64,000 nucleotides of DNA from Butyrivibrio sp. (GTDB taxonomy: Bacteria; Bacillota; Clostridia; Lachnospirales; Lachnospiraceae): the NCBI GenBank assembly GCA_015056495.1, contig SVGC01000008.1, positions 62,001 through 126,000 on the forward strand, in the 5' to 3' direction. The notes beneath the pieces are model-generated. The model did not search any database and was not told where the DNA came from. It saw nothing but the letters and a program-made list of their open reading frames with translations. A program made the translations under genes and the position numbers. Below are positions 10,678 to 19,873 of this stretch, one piece after another. Each line of letters begins with the position of its first letter. The first letter of the stretch is position 1.

Positions 10678-10711
10678 TTTCAAATCGTTCCCTTTCTGGC
10701 AAAGTGCGAGA

Positions 10712-12265
10712 TTACTTTTTATCAAACAAACTATAATACACGAACTTGGCATTAGTGATCACATATCTTCTGATCAGTCTCTTCGGATCCTGGAATAGTC
10801 TGTAAAGCCACTCCAGCCCAACCTTCTGAACCAGATATGGTGCTCTCTTTATAGTTCCTGCATGGAAATCAAATGCTGCACCAACGCCAAACATAACTGC
10901 ATTGATCTTATCCTTATGCTCAGCCATCCATTTTTCCTGCTTTGGAGCTCCAAGAGCAACCCAAAGCATATCAGCACCAGAGGCATTTATCATATCAACA
11001 ATTTCTCTGTCTTCTTCATCAGAAAGCTTTCTAAATGGCGGAGAATAAACGCCAGCAATCTGGATGCCGGGATAATTTTTCTTAAGATTAGTAACAAGCT
11101 TATCCAGAGTCTCCGGTGTCGAACCATAGAAATAATGCTTAATGTCAGTATTTATTGTCTCATCAAACATCTGGCTCATAAAATCAGGTCCTGCTACTCG
11201 CTTGGCTCCAGCATACCCTTTTCTCTGAATCTGCTTAACTACAGAGTGACCATCAGAAAAAGTATAGGCAGAGCCATTCTGAACAGCTTTGTAATCCTCG
11301 TTTTCCCTACTCATTACTGATGTATGAGCGTTAGAAAAACAAATATACCCGCCCTTGATCTCTTCCACATGCTTTTTTACATAATTAACTGCTTCAGGGA
11401 TGTTGGAAACAGTGTAGTTAACACCCAATACATTGCACTTATTCACAAGAAGGCTCTCGGAAACAAACATGTAATTACCAAGGTTGTAGGTCATGTCAGC
11501 GCCCACGTTGTTGCCATCAACATCTAAGAGTCTACTATATGGAACCTTATTTGCCTCAAGCTCTTTTACAAGGGTTCTGCAAGCTTCATCAGGAATCTTA
11601 TAGAGCACAACCTCTTTTGCATCTACATCATCATAACTACGGACGACTGGTATTCCAGATACTTCTTCAATCTGTGTTGAACACGCTGAATCAGCGTCAA
11701 GCAGCACAATCCCGCGAATATTGATCTGTCCAAACTCATTGCCTTCAGCGTCTGATCTTCTGATGCCATTGATATGCTTAACAGCTGCAGGTGCCTCAGA
11801 AGAGTATGTTACAAGACATACATCAGTAGCATCATTGATGGTAGTCTGCCATTTGATGAGGTAATTTCTATAGATGATCCTCAAAGCACTATCCACAATA
11901 GTGTTCATGACAATAAACATGCCCACGACACTTCTGGATATAGTCGCACTGTGATGAATCAGGAACAGGAAAATAACCAGATATACCAATAGATAGACCT
12001 GATTACGTATAGTCAGTACTATAATCTCAATAGTCCCCTGCTCTGCAAAATGCTTTTTATCTTTATTTCTTGTGGAAAAAATAATGATATACAGAAGTAC
12101 AACAAATAAAAACAGCATTATATACAACTCGCTGTATAGACTGCTGCCAAGAATACCAAGTAGCAGTGTATATCTGATATACGCTGCTACCCAGAATGTA
12201 AATGTAATTGATAGAATATCCAGCAGAAGCAAAGCTCCCCTACTGCTTCTCTTAAATCCGTTCAA
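10712..12265 (-). CDS. WecG/TagA/CpsF glycosyltransferase fused to an N-terminal membrane/Rossmann module
   Basis: The 517-aa product has two parts. Residues 1-145 hold four membrane helices, ending in a short basic stretch, like the N-terminus of polyprenyl-phosphate sugar-phosphotransferases (WbaP/PglC-large type). Residues 150-265 look like the CoA-binding-3/Rossmann linker of those enzymes. Residues 270-517 are a complete WecG/TagA domain (NAHTSV, FSDGHSV, GVYSPPF, WVALGAPKQE, GVGAAFDFHAG). The usual C-terminal phosphosugar transferase domain is replaced by the TagA domain. The start is TTG at 12265 with AGAAAGG upstream. It likely adds an early sugar to a lipid-linked intermediate. The GT call is firm; the fusion's role is inferred. 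Confidence 0.85.
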   Translation of the reverse strand: MNGFKRSSRGALLLLDILSITFTFWVAAYIRYTLLLGILGSSLYSELYIMLFLFVVLLYIIIFSTRNKDKKHFAEQGTIEIIVLTIRNQVYLLVYLVIFLFLIHHSATISRSVVGMFIVMNTIVDSALRIIYRNYLIKWQTTINDATDVCLVTYSSEAPAAVKHINGIRRSDAEGNEFGQINIRGIVLLDADSACSTQIEEVSGIPVVRSYDDVDAKEVVLYKIPDEACRTLVKELEANKVPYSRLLDVDGNNVGADMTYNLGNYMFVSESLLVNKCNVLGVNYTVSNIPEAVNYVKKHVEEIKGGYICFSNAHTSVMSRENEDYKAVQNGSAYTFSDGHSVVKQIQRKGYAGAKRVAGPDFMSQMFDETINTDIKHYFYGSTPETLDKLVTNLKKNYPGIQIAGVYSPPFRKLSDEEDREIVDMINASGADMLWVALGAPKQEKWMAEHKDKINAVMFGVGAAFDFHAGTIKRAPYLVQKVGLEWLYRLFQDPKRLIRRYVITNAKFVYYSLFDKK

Positions 12266-12286
12266 GGAAAGTTTTCCTTTCTCTTA

Positions 12287-13219
12287 TTAGTTATCGTTTT
12301 TTATCTTATGAAGAGTATTAAGTCTTACTTCAAATTCACGCCTATGATTAAGTGCCATGTTGGACAACATCATACCTGCAAAGAAAGACTGCAAAGCTGC
12401 CATCATAGTAAATCCGCATACGATCAGAGTTGGGAATCTCAGTACCTGGCCGGTTCTCCAATACTCTGAAAATACAGGAACTACAAATATAATTGCAAGG
12501 ATTGCCAAAATAGCTGCCATGATTGAGAAAAATCCCATTGGCTTGTAATCTCTGTAAAGTCTGGCAATCGTTCTAAGAACCTTAAATCCGTCAGAATAAG
12601 TATTGAGCTTGGAAGCTGAGCCTTCTGGTCTGTCTCTATACTCAATGACCACATTATCTATCTGCATGTTGTTACTTACAGCGTGGATAGTCATCTCTGT
12701 CTCAATCTCAAAACCTGTAGAGAGCACAGGAAATGTCTTTACAAATTCATAACTGAAGGCCCTGTATCCTGTCATGATATCTCTGATATTGCAGCCAAAA
12801 AGATGATTTATTGAGCTTCTTACAATTGTATTTCCAAAATTGTGGAAAGGTCTCTTGTTTTCAGTAAAATATGTGGAAGAAAGTCTATCACCAACTACCA
12901 TGTCAGAATTGTAGTTAAGAACCTTATCCACCATCTCAGGTGCTGCATCCATAGGATATGTGTCATCGCCGTCAACCATAATGTAGCATTCAGCATCAAT
13001 CTCTCTAAACATACGTCTGATGACATTGCCCTTACCCTGCATGTATTCATTGCGCACTATAGCGCCGGCTTTTTCTGCAAGCTCAGCTGTTCTGTCTGTA
13101 GAATTGTTGTTGTATACGTATATAACAGCCTCCGGGAGAGCCTTTTTTGCATCAGCTACTACCTTTTCAACTGTCTTTTCTTCATTATAGCAAGGTATAA
13201 GTACTGCTATCTTATCCAT
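12287..13219 (-). CDS. GT2 family glycosyltransferase, dolichyl-phosphate-glucose-synthase-like
   Basis: The 310-aa product opens with IAVLIPCYNEEKTVEKVV, then NNNSTDRTAE and MVDGDDTYP (the DxD-type metal site near residue 83). YRAFSYEFVKTFP and STGFEIETEMTIHA follow, and two C-terminal helices (about 225-285). This is the cytoplasmic polyprenyl-phosphate glycosyltransferase arrangement. It probably charges undecaprenyl phosphate with a sugar for the outer-face transferases in the locus. Same direction as its neighbours, with a 21-base gap to the WecG-like gene. Confidence 0.84.
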   Translation of the reverse strand: MDKIAVLIPCYNEEKTVEKVVADAKKALPEAVIYVYNNNSTDRTAELAEKAGAIVRNEYMQGKGNVIRRMFREIDAECYIMVDGDDTYPMDAAPEMVDKVLNYNSDMVVGDRLSSTYFTENKRPFHNFGNTIVRSSINHLFGCNIRDIMTGYRAFSYEFVKTFPVLSTGFEIETEMTIHAVSNNMQIDNVVIEYRDRPEGSASKLNTYSDGFKVLRTIARLYRDYKPMGFFSIMAAILAILAIIFVVPVFSEYWRTGQVLRFPTLIVCGFTMMAALQSFFAGMMLSNMALNHRREFEVRLNTLHKIKNDN

Positions 13220-13281
13220 TCAAACTAGCTCCTTGTGGTAATTATTTTTATATTCAACTCACTCGTTTATTGTACCATATA

Positions 13282-14052
13282 TTACCAAGTTTTCCACGGA
13301 GCTTTGCCAGAATCCCACAATTCTTCCAACTTGTCGTGCTCTCTCTTGGTATCCATGCACTGCCAGTATCCGTCATATCTGTATGCCATAAGCTGTCCAT
13401 CAGCCGCAAGGCGCTCCATTGGCTCTTTTTCAAAAACAGTCTTATCCCCTTCAATATAATCAAATACTTCAGGTTCCATAACCATATATCCGGCATTGAT
13501 ACGGCTTCCATCCATATCGCTCTTTTCTCTAAAGGATGTGATCTGATTGTCTGTAAGCTCAAGAGTACCAAATCTCTGACCGATATTAACGGCTGTGATT
13601 GTGGCAAGCTTACCATGTTTCTCATGGAAATCCAGAATATCATTCATATTAACATCACACACTCCATCACCATAGGAGAGCATGAAGCGCTCATTGCCAA
13701 CATATTTCTGGATTCTCTTGATACGACCACCAGTCATGGTATTGAGTCCTGTGTCCACAACAGTTACTTTCCAAGGCTCAGCCGCACTTCTGTGCACTGT
13801 CATACTGTTGTCATCAGCAAAATCAAATGTTACATCGCAGTTGTAAAGGTAATAGTTAGCAAACCACTCCTTGATAACGTGCTGCTTGTAACCAGCGCAG
13901 ATAATAAATTCATTAAAACCGCAATGTGAATATTCCTTCATAATGTGCCATAGAATAGGCTTTTCGCCAATCTCAATCATTGGCTTTGGTTTTAAATGGC
14001 TCTCTTCACTTATTCTTGTGCCGTATCCACCGGCTAATAATACAACTTTCAT
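13282..14052 (-). CDS. rfbF: Glucose-1-phosphate cytidylyltransferase
   Basis: RfbF makes CDP-glucose from CTP and glucose-1-phosphate, the entry step of the CDP-6-deoxy and 3,6-dideoxyhexose pathways. The 256-aa product has the nucleotidyltransferase signature LAGGYGTRISEES near the N-terminus, KPMIEIGEKPILWHIM, and a catalytic-site YGDGVCDVN segment near residue 130. Length is normal for RfbF (about 257 aa). A palindromic repeat at 14071-14138 lies just upstream. RfbG and RfbH are in the same window. High confidence. Confidence 0.93.
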   Translation of the reverse strand: MKVVLLAGGYGTRISEESHLKPKPMIEIGEKPILWHIMKEYSHCGFNEFIICAGYKQHVIKEWFANYYLYNCDVTFDFADDNSMTVHRSAAEPWKVTVVDTGLNTMTGGRIKRIQKYVGNERFMLSYGDGVCDVNMNDILDFHEKHGKLATITAVNIGQRFGTLELTDNQITSFREKSDMDGSRINAGYMVMEPEVFDYIEGDKTVFEKEPMERLAADGQLMAYRYDGYWQCMDTKREHDKLEELWDSGKAPWKTW

Positions 14053-14070
14053 TGGCTAATCTCCTATTTT

Positions 14071-14138
14071 GGGACCTAGGGGACGGGGACAACGGGGCAT
14101 TTTTCAAAATGACCCCTTGACCCCGTCCCCTAGGGTCA
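14071..14138. repeat. Palindromic repeat, copy 2 (upstream of rfbF)
   Basis: This 68-base near-perfect palindrome has arms around CCTAGGGGACGGGG and its complement. It is the reverse complement, with few differences, of copy 1 at 3655-3721. It fills the space between the stop of the 660-aa membrane protein gene and the rfbF start. A hairpin of about 30 base pairs could form in RNA. Confidence 0.88.
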
Positions 14139-14140
14139 TT

Positions 14141-16123
14141 TTATTTAAGTCCGTATAAATAAATAGTATAGGGCGAACTCTCGCTCTTGTATATATTAAT
14201 GAGTTCAAGGCCCATTTCATCAGCATTTGATAGCTCTATTCTGGAAAAAATATATTTTCCATCAAGCTCTTTGATAGCATCTGCATCAATATAGATATTG
14301 GTATCATCAAGTCCCGCCAAACTCTTGGTAGCCATGTTAGGAGAACTGTCTGAGCCAAAATACAGATAGCATCTTGCTCCCCAGTTATCAAAGTACAGCC
14401 TTGAGCCTTCTGAGCGTTCAAGGGCCGGTGCAATTATCTTTCTAAAAGCCTCCTTGTACTCCTGGCTGTAGAAACCAAGATAGCCATCAAGAGTTGAGAT
14501 GCCGTTATATTCAAGTACTGCAGGATATAATCCATAGGCAAGAGCCCAATCGTCAGCTTCATAGCCAATATCTTCTTTAATCTGGGTAAAAAGCTCTGTG
14601 GAATAAAACTCGCTGTAACTTAAGTTATCACTACTCTGTCCATTGTGCCTTATCTTGTAGTACTGTCCAATAGCCGAGCTTCTAAGATCGTTGTAACGGT
14701 TGTCCTGTAGCAGAATCGTGAAAATGGCAAGTATTGGGATAGCGTAGGCTAGTAATCTTATAAATACATACTTACTCCTTTTTAACCCAACTTTCTGCTC
14801 AACGCTATCTACGTTCTCCCCCTCATCATTTTGTGCTGCATATTTATGCCTGCTGCCATATTCAACTATACGCGCACATATAATAAAAAGCGCTGCATAC
14901 CACACAAAAGGACTAAAGAATATAGTCCTGTTAAACTGCCATCCGGTCAGCTGTGGAACCAGTGAGGACACGATTTCTCTAAAAAATGCACTGTCATAAA
15001 TTCCATAAACTACTGCGTTGAATACTAATACCAACATGCAGAGATTGAAATAATCATGAAAAATAGCTTTGGAATTCTTTTTCACAATGTAACCAACATT
15101 CAGAATGACAAAGTATATCAGGCATACCGGCAAAATCAGGTACTTATGAGCATCATCAGCATGCATCATGCCATTTATAAATACATCCCAAATTTCACTA
15201 ATAATCTCACCTGCAGACAGGTCTGCCTCTACCATAGTGCTTCTGATAGATACCGTATCACTAAATAGCATCATGGAGAAAAGTCTGTATTCAAAGACTA
15301 CGCAGCCTATAGCCGTCAGAACCATGCCTATAAAAAGTGATACAGATAAATGCGACTTAAATAGCCTAGGTCCGGCTACATCTTTCTTTATAACTGCATC
15401 TCTAATCCACAGCCATATGATAGCCACAAATACATATCCAAGGATAAACATTCCAAAATAGGAAAAGTAGGATACAAATGGATATAAGAATGCTGCAAGA
15501 TACCACTTCCAGTTTGGATTTCTGTAGATATTCCTAAAGATGTATATTGCAAGTGGAATTGATGCAAATGGAATACCAAAGGTCGGAAAGAGATTTAATA
15601 TTCCATAGGCAAAACTACAGAGCCAAGCAAGCTTGGAAGTATCATTAACCAGCAGGCTTTCTGTATGTTTTCCTGAATTGCCGGCAGATTTTTTAGAAAC
15701 TTTTGCATTATTGCCATTTTCATTTTTTTCACAATGCTTTTTCCACAAGCCCTCATGTTCCAAGACATCTCTTGCCAGTAAAAGACTGGACCACATTGCA
15801 ATAACAATCTTCAGCAAGTACCCTATAACATAAGCCGCAAAACTTGGAAAAATCATATACAATACTGTGTACAACGATAATTCCGATGGCAGACCATCTC
15901 GGGTGATTCCATGTAAAAATGGCGCTGATGCTCCTTGTGTAAAGAATATGCTATTATCCTTCATCATCTGGAACTGTGGTGTGAACAGATCCAAATTGTC
16001 ATGAATGGCGATATAGCTGTCTTCGCCTATAACTATGTAGAAAATAGCAACCGTTGCTAAAAACGCTGCTGTCAGGCATATATGCCAATATTTTTTTATA
16101 AAATCACGCATTATAAATCTCAT
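14141..16123 (-). CDS. Polytopic membrane protein, DUF6044/YfhO-like
   Basis: The 660-aa product has about twelve helices. Loop 1 carries GEDSYIAIHDNLDLFTPQF, an acidic motif resembling the start of DUF6044 proteins, which I recall as a YfhO-related GT-C-like group. A charged loop rich in Lys and Asn lies near residues 130-155. A C-terminal soluble domain (about 490-660) is exported by topology. The YfhO family glycosylates lipoteichoic acid in Bacillus; a similar outer-face role is inferred. The start could also be the ATG four codons in (MRDF); both have weak ribosome binding sites. Confidence 0.68.
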   Translation of the reverse strand: MRFIMRDFIKKYWHICLTAAFLATVAIFYIVIGEDSYIAIHDNLDLFTPQFQMMKDNSIFFTQGASAPFLHGITRDGLPSELSLYTVLYMIFPSFAAYVIGYLLKIVIAMWSSLLLARDVLEHEGLWKKHCEKNENGNNAKVSKKSAGNSGKHTESLLVNDTSKLAWLCSFAYGILNLFPTFGIPFASIPLAIYIFRNIYRNPNWKWYLAAFLYPFVSYFSYFGMFILGYVFVAIIWLWIRDAVIKKDVAGPRLFKSHLSVSLFIGMVLTAIGCVVFEYRLFSMMLFSDTVSIRSTMVEADLSAGEIISEIWDVFINGMMHADDAHKYLILPVCLIYFVILNVGYIVKKNSKAIFHDYFNLCMLVLVFNAVVYGIYDSAFFREIVSSLVPQLTGWQFNRTIFFSPFVWYAALFIICARIVEYGSRHKYAAQNDEGENVDSVEQKVGLKRSKYVFIRLLAYAIPILAIFTILLQDNRYNDLRSSAIGQYYKIRHNGQSSDNLSYSEFYSTELFTQIKEDIGYEADDWALAYGLYPAVLEYNGISTLDGYLGFYSQEYKEAFRKIIAPALERSEGSRLYFDNWGARCYLYFGSDSSPNMATKSLAGLDDTNIYIDADAIKELDGKYIFSRIELSNADEMGLELINIYKSESSPYTIYLYGLK

Positions 16124-16211
16124 TTCTATAGCTGAATAATTGTGGCAAATAATAAATCTAACAAGACGTTAGCAATTACCACATCTTCATACAAGGCTTA
16201 TTCATTGGCAA

Positions 16212-17336
16212 CTACTCTTTTATAATCTGAATTGCCCTCTTTTTTACAAATGCCTCTATTTTCTCCAATCTTTCTTCAGGCCAATTATAACGTGAATGTT
16301 TGTTAAAACGAAAATCAGCCATTTTAGAAAGCATCTTCTTTTGCCTATCAGTGATAACCATACTAGTAAACTCATCAAAAGAATTGTAGAGAGCCGGTGC
16401 GCGGCTACCAGCATATTTATCCAGATTATCAATATCATCTGCCATTCCATAGCAGAATAAAGATAATCCATTATCAAAAACCGGAGCCATGTCAATTATT
16501 GAATTGGTATGATTATCTACTAAAAATCCAAAATTACCCAGATGCCTGTCTTCATTGAAGATAAGCGCATCAAAAACAAACATGTCTATCAATGAATCAT
16601 AGTATTTTTTGCCAAGATCCTTATAATAATCAAGTACAACCTGTATTCCACCTTTTTCTATCAACCTGCCGGCAGAAATAAAGGATAAGTCCTTGTTTGT
16701 AAAAAGGCTGCAAGTAGAGCAAATCTTTTCATGCCATCTGCTAAGACCATATCTGACTGATGGAATTCCTAAATACTGTGCAATCTGCGAAGCATAAAAT
16801 TCTGAATATGGTTCCATTCCTGAATTTGCAAAGCCTTCAGTGCCTGTCTTGAATAAGACAACATCTCCATCTATTCTGCGCCAGCATTTAGCAAGCATAC
16901 CACCAGTGGTAAACTCCGGAGAAGAACGAAATGTAGATCCGACGTAACTTCCATATCCAGTAAAAGCAATAAATGAAAGCATTCGATTAAACCTGTTATC
17001 ATATAGATTGTAATCTTCAAACTTCCCATCGAAGGCCGAATCAACAACCCAATAAGAATCATTAAGAGAAAGTCCCTTACATATATCAATAATTCCAGCC
17101 GTATCTTTTTCGTTTAAACCATTTCTGGCAAGAAAATTCTGTACGTAAGCTCTATTAGCCGGAATTGTCCTGTTTTTAAGCCACCTGAATAAACTTTTTT
17201 CATCTAGAGTGCAGTCCAATGGTAATAGCTTGTCGTTACCAAAATCCTGCAATATTTTAACTGTGACATCATCAACAGTTCTTATAAATTCAAATTCCAA
17301 CAATGGTACATCATATAGTTTTAATATATAACTCAT
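16212..17336 (-). CDS. HipA-like kinase domain protein
   Basis: The 374-aa product has HipA-superfamily kinase motifs in its C-terminal half: IFNEDRHLGNFGFL (catalytic loop, near residue 263) and IDMAPVFDNG (metal-binding DFG-like segment, near residue 283). A TTGGMLAKCWRR ATP-site-like region lies near residue 145. The N-terminal 110 residues are not recognisable. HipA proteins are Ser/Thr kinases, often toxin partners of HipB; no HipB-like antitoxin is adjacent. The gene is flanked by glycan genes but separated from rfbH by a terminator-like hairpin and a possible own promoter. Its substrate is unknown. Confidence 0.72.
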   Translation of the reverse strand: MSYILKLYDVPLLEFEFIRTVDDVTVKILQDFGNDKLLPLDCTLDEKSLFRWLKNRTIPANRAYVQNFLARNGLNEKDTAGIIDICKGLSLNDSYWVVDSAFDGKFEDYNLYDNRFNRMLSFIAFTGYGSYVGSTFRSSPEFTTGGMLAKCWRRIDGDVVLFKTGTEGFANSGMEPYSEFYASQIAQYLGIPSVRYGLSRWHEKICSTCSLFTNKDLSFISAGRLIEKGGIQVVLDYYKDLGKKYYDSLIDMFVFDALIFNEDRHLGNFGFLVDNHTNSIIDMAPVFDNGLSLFCYGMADDIDNLDKYAGSRAPALYNSFDEFTSMVITDRQKKMLSKMADFRFNKHSRYNWPEERLEKIEAFVKKRAIQIIKE

Positions 17337-17370
17337 AAATATATTTCCCCAATCATGTACGAAACGATGT

Positions 17371-17401
17371 AAAAAAGGTGCCTAGTCTAGACCAGACACC
17401 T
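17371..17401 (-). terminator. Terminator/attenuator hairpin between rfbH and the HipA-like gene
   Basis: Read on the minus strand, AGGTGTCTGGTC pairs with GACTAGGCACCT and is followed by a run of six T. It lies about 27 bases after the rfbH stop and 35 bases before the HipA-like start. It fits a Rho-independent terminator for the upstream transcript. Confidence 0.75.
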
Positions 17402-17403
17402 AA

Positions 17404-17412
17404 ATTATAGCA
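17404..17412 (-). promoter_or_regulatory. Possible extended -10 promoter of the HipA-like gene
   Basis: Minus-strand TGCTATAAT (extended -10 form) lies right after the rfbH stop and just before the hairpin at 17371-17401. If it is used, the hairpin would sit at the very 5' end of the HipA-like transcript and could attenuate it. A -35 (TTGCTG) is 19 bases upstream, so it depends on the extended -10. Confidence 0.4.
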
Positions 17413-17427
17413 CATATAATAAATCCA

Positions 17428-18771
17428 TCAGCAATAAGTCTTAACAGCCTCAATTATCTTCTCAGCCATAAATGCTAGACTATCCTTGGTCATACCAGGA
17501 TATACACCAATCCAGAAGGTATCACGCATGATCCTGTCTGTAACTTCAAGATTGCCGATCACTCTGTAGCCTGTGCCTGCAGCACGCATCTCATCAAAGC
17601 ATGGGTGCTTTGTCAGATTGCCGGCAAAGAGCATTCTTGTCTGGATTCCCTGAGATTCAAGGAATGGCACGATTTTTTCTCTTGCGCTTGCATCCTTGCA
17701 TGTGATCATATAGCCAAACCAGCTTGGATCTGAATTTTCGGTAGCAACTGGAAGGATCAGCTTATCTGATACTTCTTTCAGAGCTTCTGTCAGGAATGCG
17801 TGGTTCTCTTTTCTACGCTCAACAAAAGATGGGAACTTATCAAGCTGTGCGCATCCAATAGCTGCCTGCATATCAGTAGCTTTAAGGTTGTATCCAAAGT
17901 GTGAATATACATACTTGTGATCATAGCCAAGAGGAAGTTCGCCGTACTGCTTGTCAAATCTGTGACCACACATATTGTCCATACCGGATGGGCATACGCA
18001 GTCTCTTCCCCAGTCTCTAAAGGATCTTGCAATCTTGTTGAGAAGTGGATTATTAGTATATACAGCACCTCCCTCACCCATAGTCATATGGTGTGGTGGG
18101 TAAAAACTGGATGTACCGATATCACCAATAGTACCTGTGAACTGCCACTCACCATCTATCATATATCTGCTGCCAAGGGCATCGCAGTTATCTTCTACAA
18201 GCCATAAGTTATACTTTGTACAGAAGTCTTTTACAGCCTTAAGATCAAATGGATTGCCAAGGGTATGAGCGATCATGACTGCCTTGGTCTTATTTGAAAG
18301 AGCTGCTTCAAGCTGTGTTACATCGATATTATATTCAGGTATTGTAACATCTACAAATACTGGAACTGCTCCATACTGGATAAGAGGTGTTACAGTTGTA
18401 GGGAATCCTGCAGCTACTGTGATCACTTCATCACCTCTATTTACTCTTCTGTCACCAAGAAGTGGTGATGTGAGAGTCATAAATGCTACAAGATTTGCTG
18501 ATGAACCTGAATTAACAAGGCTGCAGTACTTTACATTCAAGTACTTGGCAAGCTTTTTCTCAAACTCAGCTGTGTATCTGCCTGATGTAAGCCAGAACTC
18601 AAGACTGCTGTCCACCAGATTTACCATCTCATCTTTGTCATAGACTCTTGATGCATATGGAATCCTGTCTCCTCTTGTGTACTCTTTTTTCTTATGGAAC
18701 TTGTCACAATACTCTGCAACCTCGCGCAGAATCTGCTCACGAGCCTGCTGCTCATTCATTTCTTCAAACAT
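17428..18771 (-). CDS. rfbH: CDP-4-keto-6-deoxy-D-glucose-3-dehydrase (E1), RfbH
   Basis: RfbH is a PMP- and Fe-S-dependent enzyme that removes the C-3 hydroxyl of CDP-4-keto-6-deoxyglucose. The 447-aa product carries SFYPPHHMTMGEGGAV, where histidine replaces the usual PLP-binding lysine (the E1 hallmark), and a cysteine-rich segment DCVCPSGMDNMCGHRF expected to hold the cluster. The ORF opens at GTG 18792, overlapping the upstream gene, but ATG 18771 has AAAAGGAAATAAAT upstream, so I chose it. The usual flavin/ferredoxin reductase partner (E3, AscD/RfbI) is not in this window. Confidence 0.92.
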   Translation of the reverse strand: MFEEMNEQQAREQILREVAEYCDKFHKKKEYTRGDRIPYASRVYDKDEMVNLVDSSLEFWLTSGRYTAEFEKKLAKYLNVKYCSLVNSGSSANLVAFMTLTSPLLGDRRVNRGDEVITVAAGFPTTVTPLIQYGAVPVFVDVTIPEYNIDVTQLEAALSNKTKAVMIAHTLGNPFDLKAVKDFCTKYNLWLVEDNCDALGSRYMIDGEWQFTGTIGDIGTSSFYPPHHMTMGEGGAVYTNNPLLNKIARSFRDWGRDCVCPSGMDNMCGHRFDKQYGELPLGYDHKYVYSHFGYNLKATDMQAAIGCAQLDKFPSFVERRKENHAFLTEALKEVSDKLILPVATENSDPSWFGYMITCKDASAREKIVPFLESQGIQTRMLFAGNLTKHPCFDEMRAAGTGYRVIGNLEVTDRIMRDTFWIGVYPGMTKDSLAFMAEKIIEAVKTYC

Positions 18772-18788
18772 ATTTATTTCCTTTTCAA

Positions 18789-19784
18789 TCACTTCTTACG
18801 AAGCTTGTTCTTCTCTTCGCCACCAGTTCTGTGTGCGCCTTCAATGTCGCCTGCCAGAATCTTTTTAACTACCTGCATTCTAAATCCTGCATCAATGAAA
18901 TCGCAGTGCTTGCAGAATGGATATTCCTGTCTACCTTCTGCAATAGCTCTTCTGGCTTCCATGAACTTCGGACTGGACCATACTTCTTTTAACGGAGTAG
19001 TATTGAGGTCACCAAAATCAGTAACTTCAAAGTTATCGCAGCAGCACAGTCCCAGCTTACCGTTTGGCATGATCCAAGCATCTGTAAATGGAAGGAGACA
19101 TGTCTCTTTGATAACCTTCTCTGTAGCCTTCTTATTTGGTGCGCTTCCTGCTCTATTGGTCAGAACTTCCTGAAGATATCTCATCTGGATCTGAATATCA
19201 AGATCCTTATATTCTTCAGGATGTGATTTTACATAATCATAAATTTTCTGAATATTAGGATGGAGCTTCATCTCCATTGAATAGTTATTGATGATCAGCT
19301 GATTGATATATGGCTTGATCTCATTTACTTTCTCAAGAGTCAGTATCAGTCCATTAGTAGACATGAAGATAAAACTCTCAGGAAGCTTTTCTCTAGCGTA
19401 CTTGTGGAACTCAACGATACGTGTATCAAGCCAAGGCTCATTATTACCATAGAGTGTCAGATGTCCCTTGTAGTTCCAATCTGCCAACTGATCAATAATT
19501 GAACGATACAAGCCATCATCAATCTTCATCAGCGGTCTCTTCTCAGCATGTACATTAGCTGTACAAAATGCGCAAGTTGAGTTACATCTGTTGATAGTCT
19601 CGATGTTGACTACGTTTGGCTGAGGAACTTCCTTGGCATTCATGAAGTACTCTGTGTACTCTCTCTGAGCCTTTCCTCTGGTAAAAAACTGCAATTTCAA
19701 ATAGGCATTACTTGCAAGGTTAGGTAGGTATTTCCTGGCGTTCCATCCAAGCTTGCCCATGAAGTTATTTATTGTAATTGGCAT
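18789..19784 (-). CDS. Radical SAM / SPASM domain enzyme
   Basis: The 331-aa product has the radical SAM cluster motif CNSTCAFC (Cx3Cx2C, near residue 67), a GNNEPWLD segment, and a C-terminal SPASM-type cysteine set (LGLCCCDNF and YPFCKHC) that binds auxiliary Fe-S clusters. Its stop lies 17 bases upstream of the rfbH start, so the two are probably co-translated. Radical SAM enzymes in glycan loci can deoxygenate, epimerise or methylate sugars; here a role in processing or reducing the CDP-deoxysugar is conceivable but only inferred. Confidence 0.85.
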   Translation of the reverse strand: MPITINNFMGKLGWNARKYLPNLASNAYLKLQFFTRGKAQREYTEYFMNAKEVPQPNVVNIETINRCNSTCAFCTANVHAEKRPLMKIDDGLYRSIIDQLADWNYKGHLTLYGNNEPWLDTRIVEFHKYAREKLPESFIFMSTNGLILTLEKVNEIKPYINQLIINNYSMEMKLHPNIQKIYDYVKSHPEEYKDLDIQIQMRYLQEVLTNRAGSAPNKKATEKVIKETCLLPFTDAWIMPNGKLGLCCCDNFEVTDFGDLNTTPLKEVWSSPKFMEARRAIAEGRQEYPFCKHCDFIDAGFRMQVVKKILAGDIEGAHRTGGEEKNKLRKK

Positions 19785-19873
19785 TACGAAATCTCCACTT
19801 TTTCATATATTTTTATGCGTAAGCTATTGTATTATATAATTGTTTTCTTTTTTTCTCAACTAATAGCTCTCGA

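Noticed and set aside
13270..13929. 219-codon plus-strand frame
   Set aside because: It is fully antisense to rfbF, whose motifs are clear.
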